Shown here: piece by piece, positions 1-7,577 of the stretch
Numbering within the stretch: the stretch's first letter is position 1
Layout of the letters: each line of letters starts with the position of its first letter
Assembly: GCF_024199005.1 (NCBI RefSeq)
Contig: NZ_JANATA010000001.1
Span: 62,001 to 126,000, forward strand
Source: Opacimonas viscosa
GTDB lineage: Bacteria; Pseudomonadota; Gammaproteobacteria; Enterobacterales; Alteromonadaceae
Length of the DNA: 64,000 nucleotides
Reading direction: 5' to 3'
Program-made: the position numbers and the translations under genes
Notes under the pieces: generated by a model
Databases searched by the model: none
Told to the model about the DNA's origin: nothing
What the model saw: only the letters and a program-made list of their open reading frames with translations

Positions 1-1142
1 CCTAAATTGTGTTCCATACCAATTTCAGCCGCATTTTCAACTGCATTAGGTGAACCTCCAAGTAATTCAGTTAATGCCCCTGCCGCCATAGAGCAAGCCA
101 CTCCGACTTCACCTTGGCAACCCACTTCTGCACCAGAGATAGACGCATTTTTCTGATACAAGATCCCAATTGCAGCAGCTGTCAGTAAAAAGCGCGCTGT
201 TGTTTCGGGATTAAGAGGTTGCACAAATTTGTCATAGTAGGAGAGCACCGCAGGAATGATACCCGCGGCACCGTTGGTGGGAGCAGTCACCACTCTTCCT
301 CCAGCAGCGTTCTCTTCATTCACAGCGAGGGCAAACAAGTTGACCCAGTCCATCACGGATAGAGGATCATGGGATTGTTCAACCGCTAACTGCTTGGCAA
401 GTGCAGGCGCTCTGCGTGTGACTTTCAATCCACCAGGTAAGATCCCTTCGCTTTTGATACCTCGCTGTATACAGTTACGCATAACCTCCCATACTTGATA
501 AAGCCCCTGAATTACGACAGATTGCTCACGTAAACTTTGTTCGTTAGCTAACATAATACTGCTGATGGATAAACCGCTATTATGACAATGCTCCAACAAC
601 TCAACCGCTGACGAAAAAGGATATTTGGGAAGGATCTTCGGTATTTCTTTGCTGGTTGTAGTGCTGTCAGTATAATCAGCGTCGTTGATAATAAACCCAC
701 CCCCCAGCGAATAGTATGTTTGCTCTAAGACCAATTTTGCATTTGCATATGCATAAAAAGTGAGTGCGTTGGAGTGTTTTGGCAATGTCTTGCGACGGTG
801 AAAAATAATAGCGTCTTTACGAGAAAAACTGACTGAATGACTATTAAATGGAGTGATGATTTCGCTATCTTGTACTCGTTGCAGCAGTGGTTCAATACCC
901 TCTATATCGACCGTTTCTGGCGCATAGCCTGAAAGCCCTAGAATAATGGCTTTCCCCGTCCCATGTCCTTTACCGGTTTGGCCTAGTGAGCCAAAGAGTT
1001 CAGCTTTGAATTCGTCTACGTTTGCGAGTTGGTCGTTCTCTTGTAAGGTTGTCACGAATTTAAGCGCAGCCTTCATTGGGCCAACAGTATGGGAACTTGA
1101 TGGGCCTATACCCACACTGAACATATCAAAAACACTGATCAT
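1..1142 (-). CDS. sdaA: L-serine ammonia-lyase (iron-sulfur type), 3' end cut by window
   Basis: Single-chain bacterial L-serine dehydratase, which deaminates serine to pyruvate and ammonia in the cytoplasm using a [4Fe-4S] cluster. The reverse strand reads from an ATG at 1142 through MISVFDMFSVGIGPSSSHT, the typical N-terminal beta-domain start, to the window edge without a stop. About 380 residues are visible of roughly 455 usual for the family. The catalytic-domain motif SGAEVGCQGEVG is present, with Cys342 at the place of the first cluster ligand; the other two ligands would lie beyond the edge. A second serine/threonine-rich stretch before it (APTNGAAG) also fits. The next gene to the right is the Nudix gene on the same strand, with 84 bases between. 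Confidence 0.95.
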   Translation of the reverse strand, partial: MISVFDMFSVGIGPSSSHTVGPMKAALKFVTTLQENDQLANVDEFKAELFGSLGQTGKGHGTGKAIILGLSGYAPETVDIEGIEPLLQRVQDSEIITPFNSHSVSFSRKDAIIFHRRKTLPKHSNALTFYAYANAKLVLEQTYYSLGGGFIINDADYTDSTTTSKEIPKILPKYPFSSAVELLEHCHNSGLSISSIMLANEQSLREQSVVIQGLYQVWEVMRNCIQRGIKSEGILPGGLKVTRRAPALAKQLAVEQSHDPLSVMDWVNLFALAVNEENAAGGRVVTAPTNGAAGIIPAVLSYYDKFVQPLNPETTARFLLTAAAIGILYQKNASISGAEVGCQGEVGVACSMAAGALTELLGGSPNAVENAAEIGMEHNL

Positions 1143-1226
1143 CGTTAATTCCTTTTTTATTTTTATAGTGTAAGGCTTAGGGAAATAGAAACAATTGATA
1201 AATGTTAATTAAATGTATAAGAAAAA

Positions 1227-1805
1227 TTAATCTCTTAACCCAAGCAGTTTTGCCAAGTTAATCAACATACCCGCTGTTGCACCCCACACGTAAGTATTTT
1301 GCCAGGGGATGAAATACACTTCATAGGTAGTATTGTGTCTCGTCACAGTATGAAATAAGTGATTGTGTGGTGCTAGTAAATGGCCAAGTGGAATAGAAAA
1401 AACCTCTGCGACTTCACCTTTATCAATCACAAAAGGTCCTGTTAATTGAGTAATGGCAACGATAGGAGTGACACTAAACCCGGTGATAGTAGTGAAAGTA
1501 GGGAGTTCGCCGACAATATCGTCAGCGCCCACCGACAAACCAATCTCTTCAAACGTTTCACGTAGTGCAGTATGTTGGTGTGATAAATCAGTGGGTTCAA
1601 CTTTACCACCTGGGAAACTAATTTGTCCTGCGTGATGGCGAAGGTGTGCAGCTCGTTTGGTCAGAACAACCTCTAGTCCTTGGGCGGTTTCATGCAAGGT
1701 AATCAGTACGCTAGCTGGCCTAGTTTCTCCTGTAAAACTAAACTCCTGAACAGGTTGTATTCTGGGAGCTAGGGTAAACCTATGCAGAAACTCTTCCTTT
1801 ATCAC
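1227..1805 (-). CDS. nudL: CoA pyrophosphatase-type Nudix hydrolase
   Basis: Nudix hydrolase of the NudL/YeaB group, which in the family hydrolyses coenzyme A and related pyrophosphates. The 192-residue protein carries the Nudix box at about residues 65-90, with GGKVEP, then REtfEEIG supplying the metal-binding glutamates. The preceding SFPGG is also typical of the CoA-specific group. The start is a GTG at 1805 whose last bases form the stop of pabB (GTGA, 4-base overlap), so the two genes are translationally coupled. The pairing pabB-nudL is common in Gammaproteobacteria. CoA specificity is inferred from family and context, not shown directly. Confidence 0.88.
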   Translation of the reverse strand: MIKEEFLHRFTLAPRIQPVQEFSFTGETRPASVLITLHETAQGLEVVLTKRAAHLRHHAGQISFPGGKVEPTDLSHQHTALRETFEEIGLSVGADDIVGELPTFTTITGFSVTPIVAITQLTGPFVIDKGEVAEVFSIPLGHLLAPHNHLFHTVTRHNTTYEVYFIPWQNTYVWGATAGMLINLAKLLGLRD

Positions 1806-3244
1806 GTCCTTATTGATTCCTTTTTGGGAATGATTTTGCTAATTTTATCCAGGGTTTCTTGATACTCATTTGGTGCGACTGAATCGAGTACTATGCCACC
1901 TCCAGCCCAACAGTAGATGCGTTCATTCTCACATAATAGGGTGCGTATACAAATATTCGTGTCCATATCATAGCGCAAACCAATATAACCAATACTACCA
2001 CAATAGATGTTTCTGCCATTAGGTTCAAGTTCTTGAATGATTTCCATAGCGCGTATTTTCGGAGCTCCTGTGATTGAACCTCCAGGAAATGCACCTTCCA
2101 ACAGATCATAGACATCTTCTTTTTGTGCCAGTTTCCCAGTGACGGTACTCACCATGTGATGCACTGCAGGATAAGACTCTAAAGCAAATAGCTTGGGTAC
2201 TTGGATCGTGCCAGCTATACAATGTTTCGATAGATCATTTCTCAATAAATCCACAATCATCAGGTTTTCAGCTTGATCTTTATGTGATGCAAGCAGCGTT
2301 GTCGCGTTTTGTTGGTCAATCACAGGATTGCTGTCGCGAGGCATTGTGCCTTTAATAGGTTTGGTTTCAACAATGTTGCCTTTGACTTGAATAAATCGCT
2401 CAGGCGACAGACTTAATATAGCGCCTTGCGGGGTGGCGACATAACTTGAAAAAGGGGCTTTATTGGCCTGACGTAACTTTTGATAATACGTATATTCATT
2501 GCCTGAATATTGGTTGTCAAAGCGTTGTGCGAAGTTGGTTTGGTAACAATCACCTGCTAAAATATACTCATGGATATTGTCTAATTTGGTGCAATACTCC
2601 TGTTCGGTGAGATTGGCTTGCCACTCTTTTGCTAATGTAAACCCATCATTAGGTGCTTTATGCAGCATTTCTATAAGGTCGTTTATAACCATTTCTTCGT
2701 TTGTACTATTACTCAAATAACACAGGTAATAAGTGTCGGTATGATGTGCATAAATGAGACTGTGCGTATATAGATGACAGCCCATATCTGCAGTAGCATA
2801 CTCACCTAGTTTTTCTGGTGCAAAAGATTCTATATACGCTCCCAAATCATATCCGAAATGACCGGCAAAGCCGATTAAAAATGGTAGGGAGGGACTTTCC
2901 TGTGCAACAATTTCAAGCCCTGTCAAAAGTTGCTGATGTAAGTCTTTTACCATCATAAAAGGAGAGGTATCAGACCCTAATGATACTGGATTTGTGTCAG
3001 GAAATACGGCTGCAAACTTTTTATGTAAATGCATATTGGTTTGCTGCTTGTGGCTTTCCACACTTAACACTGGGTCCCATAATAAAATACTAAAAGTCTC
3101 AATGCTCAGCTCTTTACTAGAGTCTAAAAATATACTGTGAGGTTGTTTGGCTAAAGCGGTAAAAAGCTCATTTGGAGTATATCCAGTAAGTGATGGGATT
3201 GGCTTTATTACCACCTGCTGTGGAACAGATAAGAGTTTAGTCAT
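1802..3244 (-). CDS. pabB: Aminodeoxychorismate synthase component I
   Basis: Chorismate-binding enzyme that with PabA makes 4-amino-4-deoxychorismate, the precursor of p-aminobenzoate and folate. The C-terminal half has the PIKGTMPR motif at about 296-303; the Lys there separates PabB from anthranilate synthase TrpE, which has Ala. The motif PGGSITGAPKIRAMEII near 387-403 is the metal and chorismate site. I prefer the ATG at 3244 (480 residues) because the upstream GTG at 3292 adds 16 residues with no family resemblance; neither has a strong ribosome site. The gene overlaps the Nudix gene by four bases. The next gene, fumarase, is divergent. Confidence 0.92.
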   Translation of the reverse strand: MTKLLSVPQQVVIKPIPSLTGYTPNELFTALAKQPHSIFLDSSKELSIETFSILLWDPVLSVESHKQQTNMHLHKKFAAVFPDTNPVSLGSDTSPFMMVKDLHQQLLTGLEIVAQESPSLPFLIGFAGHFGYDLGAYIESFAPEKLGEYATADMGCHLYTHSLIYAHHTDTYYLCYLSNSTNEEMVINDLIEMLHKAPNDGFTLAKEWQANLTEQEYCTKLDNIHEYILAGDCYQTNFAQRFDNQYSGNEYTYYQKLRQANKAPFSSYVATPQGAILSLSPERFIQVKGNIVETKPIKGTMPRDSNPVIDQQNATTLLASHKDQAENLMIVDLLRNDLSKHCIAGTIQVPKLFALESYPAVHHMVSTVTGKLAQKEDVYDLLEGAFPGGSITGAPKIRAMEIIQELEPNGRNIYCGSIGYIGLRYDMDTNICIRTLLCENERIYCWAGGGIVLDSVAPNEYQETLDKISKIIPKKESIRT

Positions 3245-3361
3245 TTTTCTACATATACACCAAAGTTGTAAGGATTGTACTTGGTAACTCACGCCACACA
3301 GGTTAATATTATATGCAAATTACACAATTAAGATCATGTACTTATCACCAATGAGGTTGCA

Positions 3362-4888
3362 ATGACAATTATACGCCAACAAGATTTTATTGATAGTATT
3401 GAAGACTCACTTCAATTTATTTCCTACTATCATCCTTTAGACTATGTAAAAGCAGTGGAAGCGGCTTATCTCCGAGAAGAAAGTCAAGCAGCCAAAGATG
3501 CTATGGCACAGATCCTCATTAATTCACGTATGTCTGCAGAAGGCAAAAGACCATTATGCCAAGATACTGGTATTGTCACTTGTTTTGTCAAAGTCGGAAT
3601 GGAAGTTCAGTGGGACAAGCATAATATGACGGTACAAGAAATGGTCGATGAAGGGACTCGTCGTGCATATTTGAATCCAGATAATCCTTTGCGTGCTTCT
3701 ATTGTGGCCGATCCTGCTGGTGCCCGAGTGAACACCAAAGACAATACACCCGCCGTAGTGCATTTGGATATGGTTCCAGGTGCTAAAATCGAAGTGATGA
3801 TTGCTGCAAAGGGCGGCGGTTCTGAAAACAAATCCAAGATGGTGATGTTAAATCCTTCTGATGATATAGCTGATTGGGTTGTAAAAACCTTACCGACTAT
3901 GGGGGCTGGCTGGTGTCCTCCTGGAATGTTGGGCATAGGGATTGGTGGTACTGCTGAGAAAGCAGCTGTGCTAGCCAAAGAGAGCTTGATGGATCCGGTT
4001 GATATCCAAGAGTTAATCGCTCGAGGACCAGAAACTACCGAAGAAAAATTACGTGTAGACATTTTTAATAAAGTGAATGCACTAGGTATAGGAGCACAAG
4101 GTTTAGGTGGGTTAACGACGGTTGTTGATATCAAGATTAAGTCATTACCTACCCACGCCGCGTCAAAACCAGTAGCAATGATTCCAAATTGTGCGGCTAC
4201 TCGCCATGCCCATTTCTATCTAGATGGTTCTGGTCCAGCTGAATTAACGCCACCAAAATTAGAAGATTGGCCGGAAGTCACTTGGGAGGTTTCTGAGAAT
4301 ACTCGTCGTGTCAATATGGATGAATTGACTAAAGAGTCTATTCAAGATTGGAAAGTCGGCGAGACCGTATTGCTTTCAGGTAAAATGTTAACTGGCCGTG
4401 ATGCGGCGCACAAGCGTATTCAAACGATGCTAGATAATGGTGAAGGTTTACCTGATGGCGTGGATTTAACCGATCGTTTCATCTATTACGTGGGCCCTGT
4501 TGACGCTGTCGGTGATGAGGTAGTAGGTCCAGCCGGCCCAACTACTGCCACACGTATGGATAAATTCACGGATATGATGTTAGAACAAACGGGCTTGCTT
4601 GGTATGATAGGTAAAGCAGAACGCGGTCCTGCAACAGTTGAGAGTATCGCAAAACACAGGTCTGTTTATCTCATGGCTGTTGGTGGTGCTGCCTACCTAG
4701 TATCAAAGGCGATTAAGAAATCTCGAGTCGTTGCCTTTGAGGACCTAGGAATGGAAGCTATCTATGAGTTTGAAGTAGAAGATATGCCAGTGACTGTAGC
4801 CGTGGATTCAGACGGTAACAATGCTCATCAAACTGGCCCAGCCATCTGGAAAGCAAAAATTGAAGAACTGGATGCTAAATTAAAGTAA
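3362..4888 (+). CDS. fumA: Class I (iron-sulfur) fumarate hydratase
   Basis: Homodimeric [4Fe-4S] fumarase that interconverts fumarate and malate in the TCA cycle; oxygen-sensitive, unlike FumC. The 508-residue protein has the three expected cluster cysteines: Cys66 (CQDTG), Cys185 (WCPPGM) and Cys277 (NCAATRH). Their spacing (119 and 92) is nearly that of E. coli FumA. The N-terminal two thirds form the fumerase domain and the last 200 residues the beta-subunit-like domain ending near the GPTTATRM region. Start ATG has GAGGT six bases upstream. A clear intrinsic terminator follows at 4955. E. coli has FumA and FumB of this type; the symbol is by family only. Confidence 0.95.
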   Translation: MTIIRQQDFIDSIEDSLQFISYYHPLDYVKAVEAAYLREESQAAKDAMAQILINSRMSAEGKRPLCQDTGIVTCFVKVGMEVQWDKHNMTVQEMVDEGTRRAYLNPDNPLRASIVADPAGARVNTKDNTPAVVHLDMVPGAKIEVMIAAKGGGSENKSKMVMLNPSDDIADWVVKTLPTMGAGWCPPGMLGIGIGGTAEKAAVLAKESLMDPVDIQELIARGPETTEEKLRVDIFNKVNALGIGAQGLGGLTTVVDIKIKSLPTHAASKPVAMIPNCAATRHAHFYLDGSGPAELTPPKLEDWPEVTWEVSENTRRVNMDELTKESIQDWKVGETVLLSGKMLTGRDAAHKRIQTMLDNGEGLPDGVDLTDRFIYYVGPVDAVGDEVVGPAGPTTATRMDKFTDMMLEQTGLLGMIGKAERGPATVESIAKHRSVYLMAVGGAAYLVSKAIKKSRVVAFEDLGMEAIYEFEVEDMPVTVAVDSDGNNAHQTGPAIWKAKIEELDAKLK

Positions 4889-4954
4889 TCAAAATTTAGT
4901 TGGCAAGAAATAAAGAATATATATTTAATAATATTTTTATATCTATATGTGTAG

Positions 4955-4990
4955 AACCCGATTTAACTCCATGTTAATTCGGGTTTTTTT
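4955..4990 (+). terminator. Intrinsic terminator after fumarase
   Basis: A 13-bp stem with one mismatch (AACCCGATTTAAC against GTTAATTCGGGTT) and a loop of about five bases is followed by a run of seven T. It lies 67 bases after the fumarase stop. Confidence 0.85.
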
Positions 4991-5013
4991 ATTTTAAAAG
5001 CATAAAAATGATT

Positions 5014-5060
5014 AAAGTATACTTTTGGTTAGTAGTATAAATAGTATAGAAGGCTATACT
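5014..5060. other. Two AT-rich dyads upstream of the repeat-bounded ORF
   Basis: AAAGTATACTTT (5014-5025) is a perfect 12-bp palindrome. AGTATAG (5043-5049) and CTATACT (5054-5060) form a perfect 7-bp hairpin with an AAGG loop. They share the core GTATA and could be operator copies or promoter parts for whatever starts here. No regulator is recognisable nearby, so the role is unknown. Confidence 0.4.
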
Positions 5061-5101
5061 TCTCTTGTCACTTAGGAAACAAAATTTCTATTTGACTAGG
5101 T

Positions 5102-5184
5102 ATGAGACCCTAAAATCACAAGAAACTATGGCGAGGTGTACGGGGCACATTTATGTGGCCGTTTCTTGTGTACGGTAGTCTCAT
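5102..5184. repeat. Long imperfect hairpin (left member of inverted repeat pair)
   Basis: ATGAGAC (5102-5108) pairs with GTCTCAT (5178-5184), and CACAAGAAAC (5117-5126) pairs with GTTTCTTGTG (5161-5170), both perfectly. An unpaired internal loop of 8 by 7 bases separates these two helices. At the tip CACAT (5146-5150) pairs with ATGTG (5153-5157) over two T. The right arm is one copy of the 40-bp unit found inverted at 5755-5794; the left arm is a degraded copy of the same unit. It could be a cruciform in DNA or a structured RNA. Confidence 0.7.
5145..5183 (-). repeat. Inverted repeat unit, left copy
   Basis: Read on the minus strand, this 39-base unit matches 5755-5794: the first 22 bases are identical, then one A is missing, then the next 7 (CGGCCAC) are identical. 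After that both copies form a small hairpin whose fourth base pair is A-T here and G-C in the other copy. No target-site duplication is visible outside the pair. Confidence 0.8.
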
Positions 5185-5200
5185 CCTTGTACATCTTGCC

Positions 5201-5217
5201 ACCCATTTTGGGTTTTT
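5201..5217 (+). terminator. Possible weak terminator
   Basis: ACCCA and TGGGT make a 5-bp stem over three T, followed by TTTTT. It lies directly after the long hairpin and before the orphan ORF, so it could end a short RNA starting near 5060. The stem is short. Confidence 0.35.
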
Positions 5218-5274
5218 AATTTATTTTAGATAGTTTACTTAACAATAAGAAAACTTTTCACGTTGTGAGAAATT

Positions 5275-5670
5275 ATGAGACATTTGCATCATCTTGCTCA
5301 ACATAAGATTAAATCTATAGAATCATTCGAAAACCTTGATTTTCTAGAGCACCATTCTAATCACTTAAAAAATGTTGCTTCTACAGAGCCAAAAACAGCA
5401 CAGTTTTCACAAAAAAATTACCAACATGTCCCTAGTAAAATAAATCCTTTGATACAAAAAAGTTCTAAGGAAACTATTGCTACAATAAATGCAGTCAATG
5501 AGTATTTAAAGCATAGTGCAGATATCCTTAAAACACACCCTGATATTCCTCAAGATATTTTTATTGCTGCTCATCATTGGATCAGTAAATGTGTCAGTGG
5601 TGCGCTTAATTATGAGCTAGACAGGATTAACCATAAAATTTGTAATAAAGGTTTAACGAGAATCAAGTAA
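5275..5670 (+). CDS. Hypothetical protein, orphan ORF inside inverted repeats
   Basis: I do not recognise this 131-residue protein. It is rich in His, Lys, Asn and Ser, has no signal peptide or membrane segment, and looks mostly helical in its C-terminal half (residues 70-125), with HHW and CVSGAL near 107-115. The start ATG has GTGAGAA upstream, but those bases pair with TTTTCAC at 5255-5261 in a short stem that could hide the ribosome site. The ORF sits alone between the fumarase terminator and a convergent gene, and is bounded by two inverted copies of a 40-bp unit. Base use is more AT-rich than its neighbours. A small accessory cassette or a decayed gene are both possible. Confidence 0.55.
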   Translation: MRHLHHLAQHKIKSIESFENLDFLEHHSNHLKNVASTEPKTAQFSQKNYQHVPSKINPLIQKSSKETIATINAVNEYLKHSADILKTHPDIPQDIFIAAHHWISKCVSGALNYELDRINHKICNKGLTRIK

Positions 5671-5737
5671 AATACGTAATAGATTAAAATTTGTTTATAT
5701 TTTGAACTATTAGGAGTGGTCAGGTGTATTAATATGG

Positions 5738-5810
5738 TGGTGGGCTATTAGAGTTGAGACTACCGTACACAAGAAAACGGCCACGCAAAACGTGCTCTAA
5801 AAGCCCACCA
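5738..5810. repeat. Hairpin enclosing the right repeat unit
   Basis: TGGTGGGCTATTAGAG (5738-5753) pairs with CTCTAAAAGCCCACCA (5795-5810) with 15 of 16 positions matching. The 41 bases enclosed (5754-5794) are almost exactly the repeat unit shared with the left copy. The arms have no counterpart on the left side. Palindromic arms around a repeat unit suggest either insertion into a hairpin loop or a composite recombination or RNA structure. Confidence 0.7.
5755..5794 (+). repeat. Inverted repeat unit, right copy
   Basis: This 40-base unit begins TGAGACTACCGTACAC and ends in a mini-hairpin CACG (5782-5785) / CGTG (5791-5794) over CAAAA. It is the inverted partner of 5145-5183, and together they bracket the 131-codon ORF. 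Confidence 0.8.
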
Positions 5811-6117
5811 TTGAAGTAAATTTTGGCTCTTGTGTAACTGTCTTCGATTAAGTTAGTAGCCTCATCTAATAACTTAAAGATAAATAGATATATCTTCAGA
5901 CGCGATGCATTATAAACATCTATATTTATATTTCTAGTGTTTTTTACGATAAAAGTAAATAAAAATATAAGTTTTTGATATTAATGGAAAAAACCACCTT
6001 GCTTGTTTGGCTCATCTGATTAATCTGTTGAAATTCTCGTCTTTTTTCTCATCCCTTATCCCTGAACTCTCAGTAATCCCTGAACTCTAAGTATATGTGC
6101 CGGTAGTTATGAAATAC
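5811..6117. other. AT-rich gap, nothing coding seen
   Basis: No ORF with a credible start or family resemblance and no clear promoter is seen here. The only structure is an 18-bp tandem repeat near its right end. The flanking genes converge on this gap. Confidence 0.6.
6058..6093. repeat. 18-bp tandem direct repeat, two copies
   Basis: ATCCCTGAACTCTCAGTA (6058-6075) is followed directly by the same sequence with one change (A for C) at 6076-6093. It lies just downstream of the CvfB-like gene stop and looks like a recent slippage duplication. Confidence 0.8.
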
Positions 6118-6777
6118 TTAATCTATCAATTTGATGAAATCTTTTGTGATGGTAATCTTTTTTGCTTTAAATAAAGCACCAATTGCCTTTTTGTAAGCAC
6201 CTTTACTGACAGAGAACTTAAAGGCTATATCTTCAGGAGAGCTTTTGTCAGTCAGTGATGATATGCCATCATGGGCAACGAGATCATCTAAAATTTGCGC
6301 TGCAAGATCTTTTCTTTGACTGGCACTTTGTACGTGCTGAGTAACGTCTATCTTGTCGTCTTCACGAATTTGTTTAATGGTAACTGCAAACTGCGCACCT
6401 ATAGCATGTTTAGCCAATGCCTCGCTGTGAAATAAAAGCCCTAATTTTTCATTATCGAGTAAGACTTTATAGCCTAATTCGGTAGAAGACCATACCATAC
6501 AATTGACAGTTTGCTTTGGCGCAAAATATTCATTATTGGTTTCATCGAAAAATTTGAATAATTGATTAGTTGCCAAAACTCTATTGGTATCATCATCATG
6601 AAAGACAAACACCACTATAGCCATTTTATTACTAATATTGGCTTGCATATAACCCGATGGAATGAGTACATCTTCGGCGTAACCTATATCAACGTAACAT
6701 CCAAAATCTGTCATGGTTTTCACTGTGCCGATATGAGTTTGATTAACTGCGAGGGAAATGTCTTTGAGTTCTGGCAT
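6118..6777 (-). CDS. CvfB/YitL-like S1 RNA-binding protein, short form
   Basis: Member of the conserved virulence factor B family, cytoplasmic proteins with S1 OB-folds and a C-terminal winged helix. The 219-residue protein shows a first S1 fold at about 14-70 (GTVKTMTDFGCYVDIG), a second at about 80-146 (GYKVLLDNEKLGLLF) and a winged helix at about 160-218. Usual members are near 280 residues with three S1 folds; comparison by eye suggests the middle one is missing, not the N-terminus, since the start aligns with the family start. Function in this lineage is unknown; RNA binding is inferred. It is divergent from pxpA. Confidence 0.8.
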   Translation of the reverse strand: MPELKDISLAVNQTHIGTVKTMTDFGCYVDIGYAEDVLIPSGYMQANISNKMAIVVFVFHDDDTNRVLATNQLFKFFDETNNEYFAPKQTVNCMVWSSTELGYKVLLDNEKLGLLFHSEALAKHAIGAQFAVTIKQIREDDKIDVTQHVQSASQRKDLAAQILDDLVAHDGISSLTDKSSPEDIAFKFSVSKGAYKKAIGALFKAKKITITKDFIKLID

Positions 6778-6848
6778 AAATTTACTGTTTTGTATTAACT
6801 GATATATTCCCTATAATACCTAAATGCGTTAGATAAGTATGGATTATT

Positions 6849-7574
6849 ATGCAATTAAATTGTGATTTAGGGGAAAGCTTTGGGTTGTATGTGTTAGGGA
6901 ATGATGATGCAATAATGCCATACCTCAACTATGCAAACATCGCCTGTGGCTATCATGGTGGCGATGCACAGCATATTCAAAGAGCCATTCTTTTAGCTAA
7001 ACAACACGCTGTGAAAATCGGGGCGCACCCAAGCTACCCTGACCGTCAAGGGTTTGGACGTCGCAGTATGCAATTATCTTCAACTGAATTATATGATCAC
7101 TTAGTTTTTCAAATTGCCACTTTACAAGGTTTATGTGCTTTTCACGATACGTCCTGTGTTTACGTAAAACCACATGGTGCTCTCTATCATGACATCATCG
7201 AAAGTACAGCGGTGAGGGAAGTGTTCTTCTCCGTTATAGAAAACGCGCCAAAACTGCACCAAGTTATGCTCCCGGCAGGACCTTGGGCCAAAGCACTGGT
7301 AGAAGATGCAGAAAAACATCACGTTACTATCATTTTTGAAGCATTTGCTGACAGAGCTTACGATAACACTGGAAAATTAGTCTCCAGAACCCAGCCAGGA
7401 GCTGTTTTATCTCAGTCTGAAGCTATAACTCAAGCGCAAAATATTATGAATCGTCAACATGTAATATGCATTGACGGGACTGAGGTTCCTCTATATGCCG
7501 ATACTTTATGTGTGCATAGTGATTCAGCTGATGCTTTAGCCATAGTGATTCAGTTAGCTGAATTATGTGAGTAA
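6849..7574 (+). CDS. pxpA: 5-oxoprolinase subunit A
   Basis: LamB/YcsF family protein. With PxpB and PxpC it forms the bacterial ATP-dependent 5-oxoprolinase, which opens 5-oxoproline (pyroglutamate) to glutamate. The 241-residue sequence begins MQLNCDLGESFG and contains NIACGYHGGD, the strongly conserved metal-site region, and VKPHGALYHD near 99-108. The gene leads a three-gene operon: pxpB starts three bases after its stop. Confidence 0.93.
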   Translation: MQLNCDLGESFGLYVLGNDDAIMPYLNYANIACGYHGGDAQHIQRAILLAKQHAVKIGAHPSYPDRQGFGRRSMQLSSTELYDHLVFQIATLQGLCAFHDTSCVYVKPHGALYHDIIESTAVREVFFSVIENAPKLHQVMLPAGPWAKALVEDAEKHHVTIIFEAFADRAYDNTGKLVSRTQPGAVLSQSEAITQAQNIMNRQHVICIDGTEVPLYADTLCVHSDSADALAIVIQLAELCE

Positions 7575-7577
7575 CGT

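Noticed and set aside
5102-5810. Integron attC sites or retron msr/msd
   Set aside because: attC copies would be in direct orientation with GTTRRRY/RYYYAAC core sites, which are absent; no integrase or reverse transcriptase is in the window.
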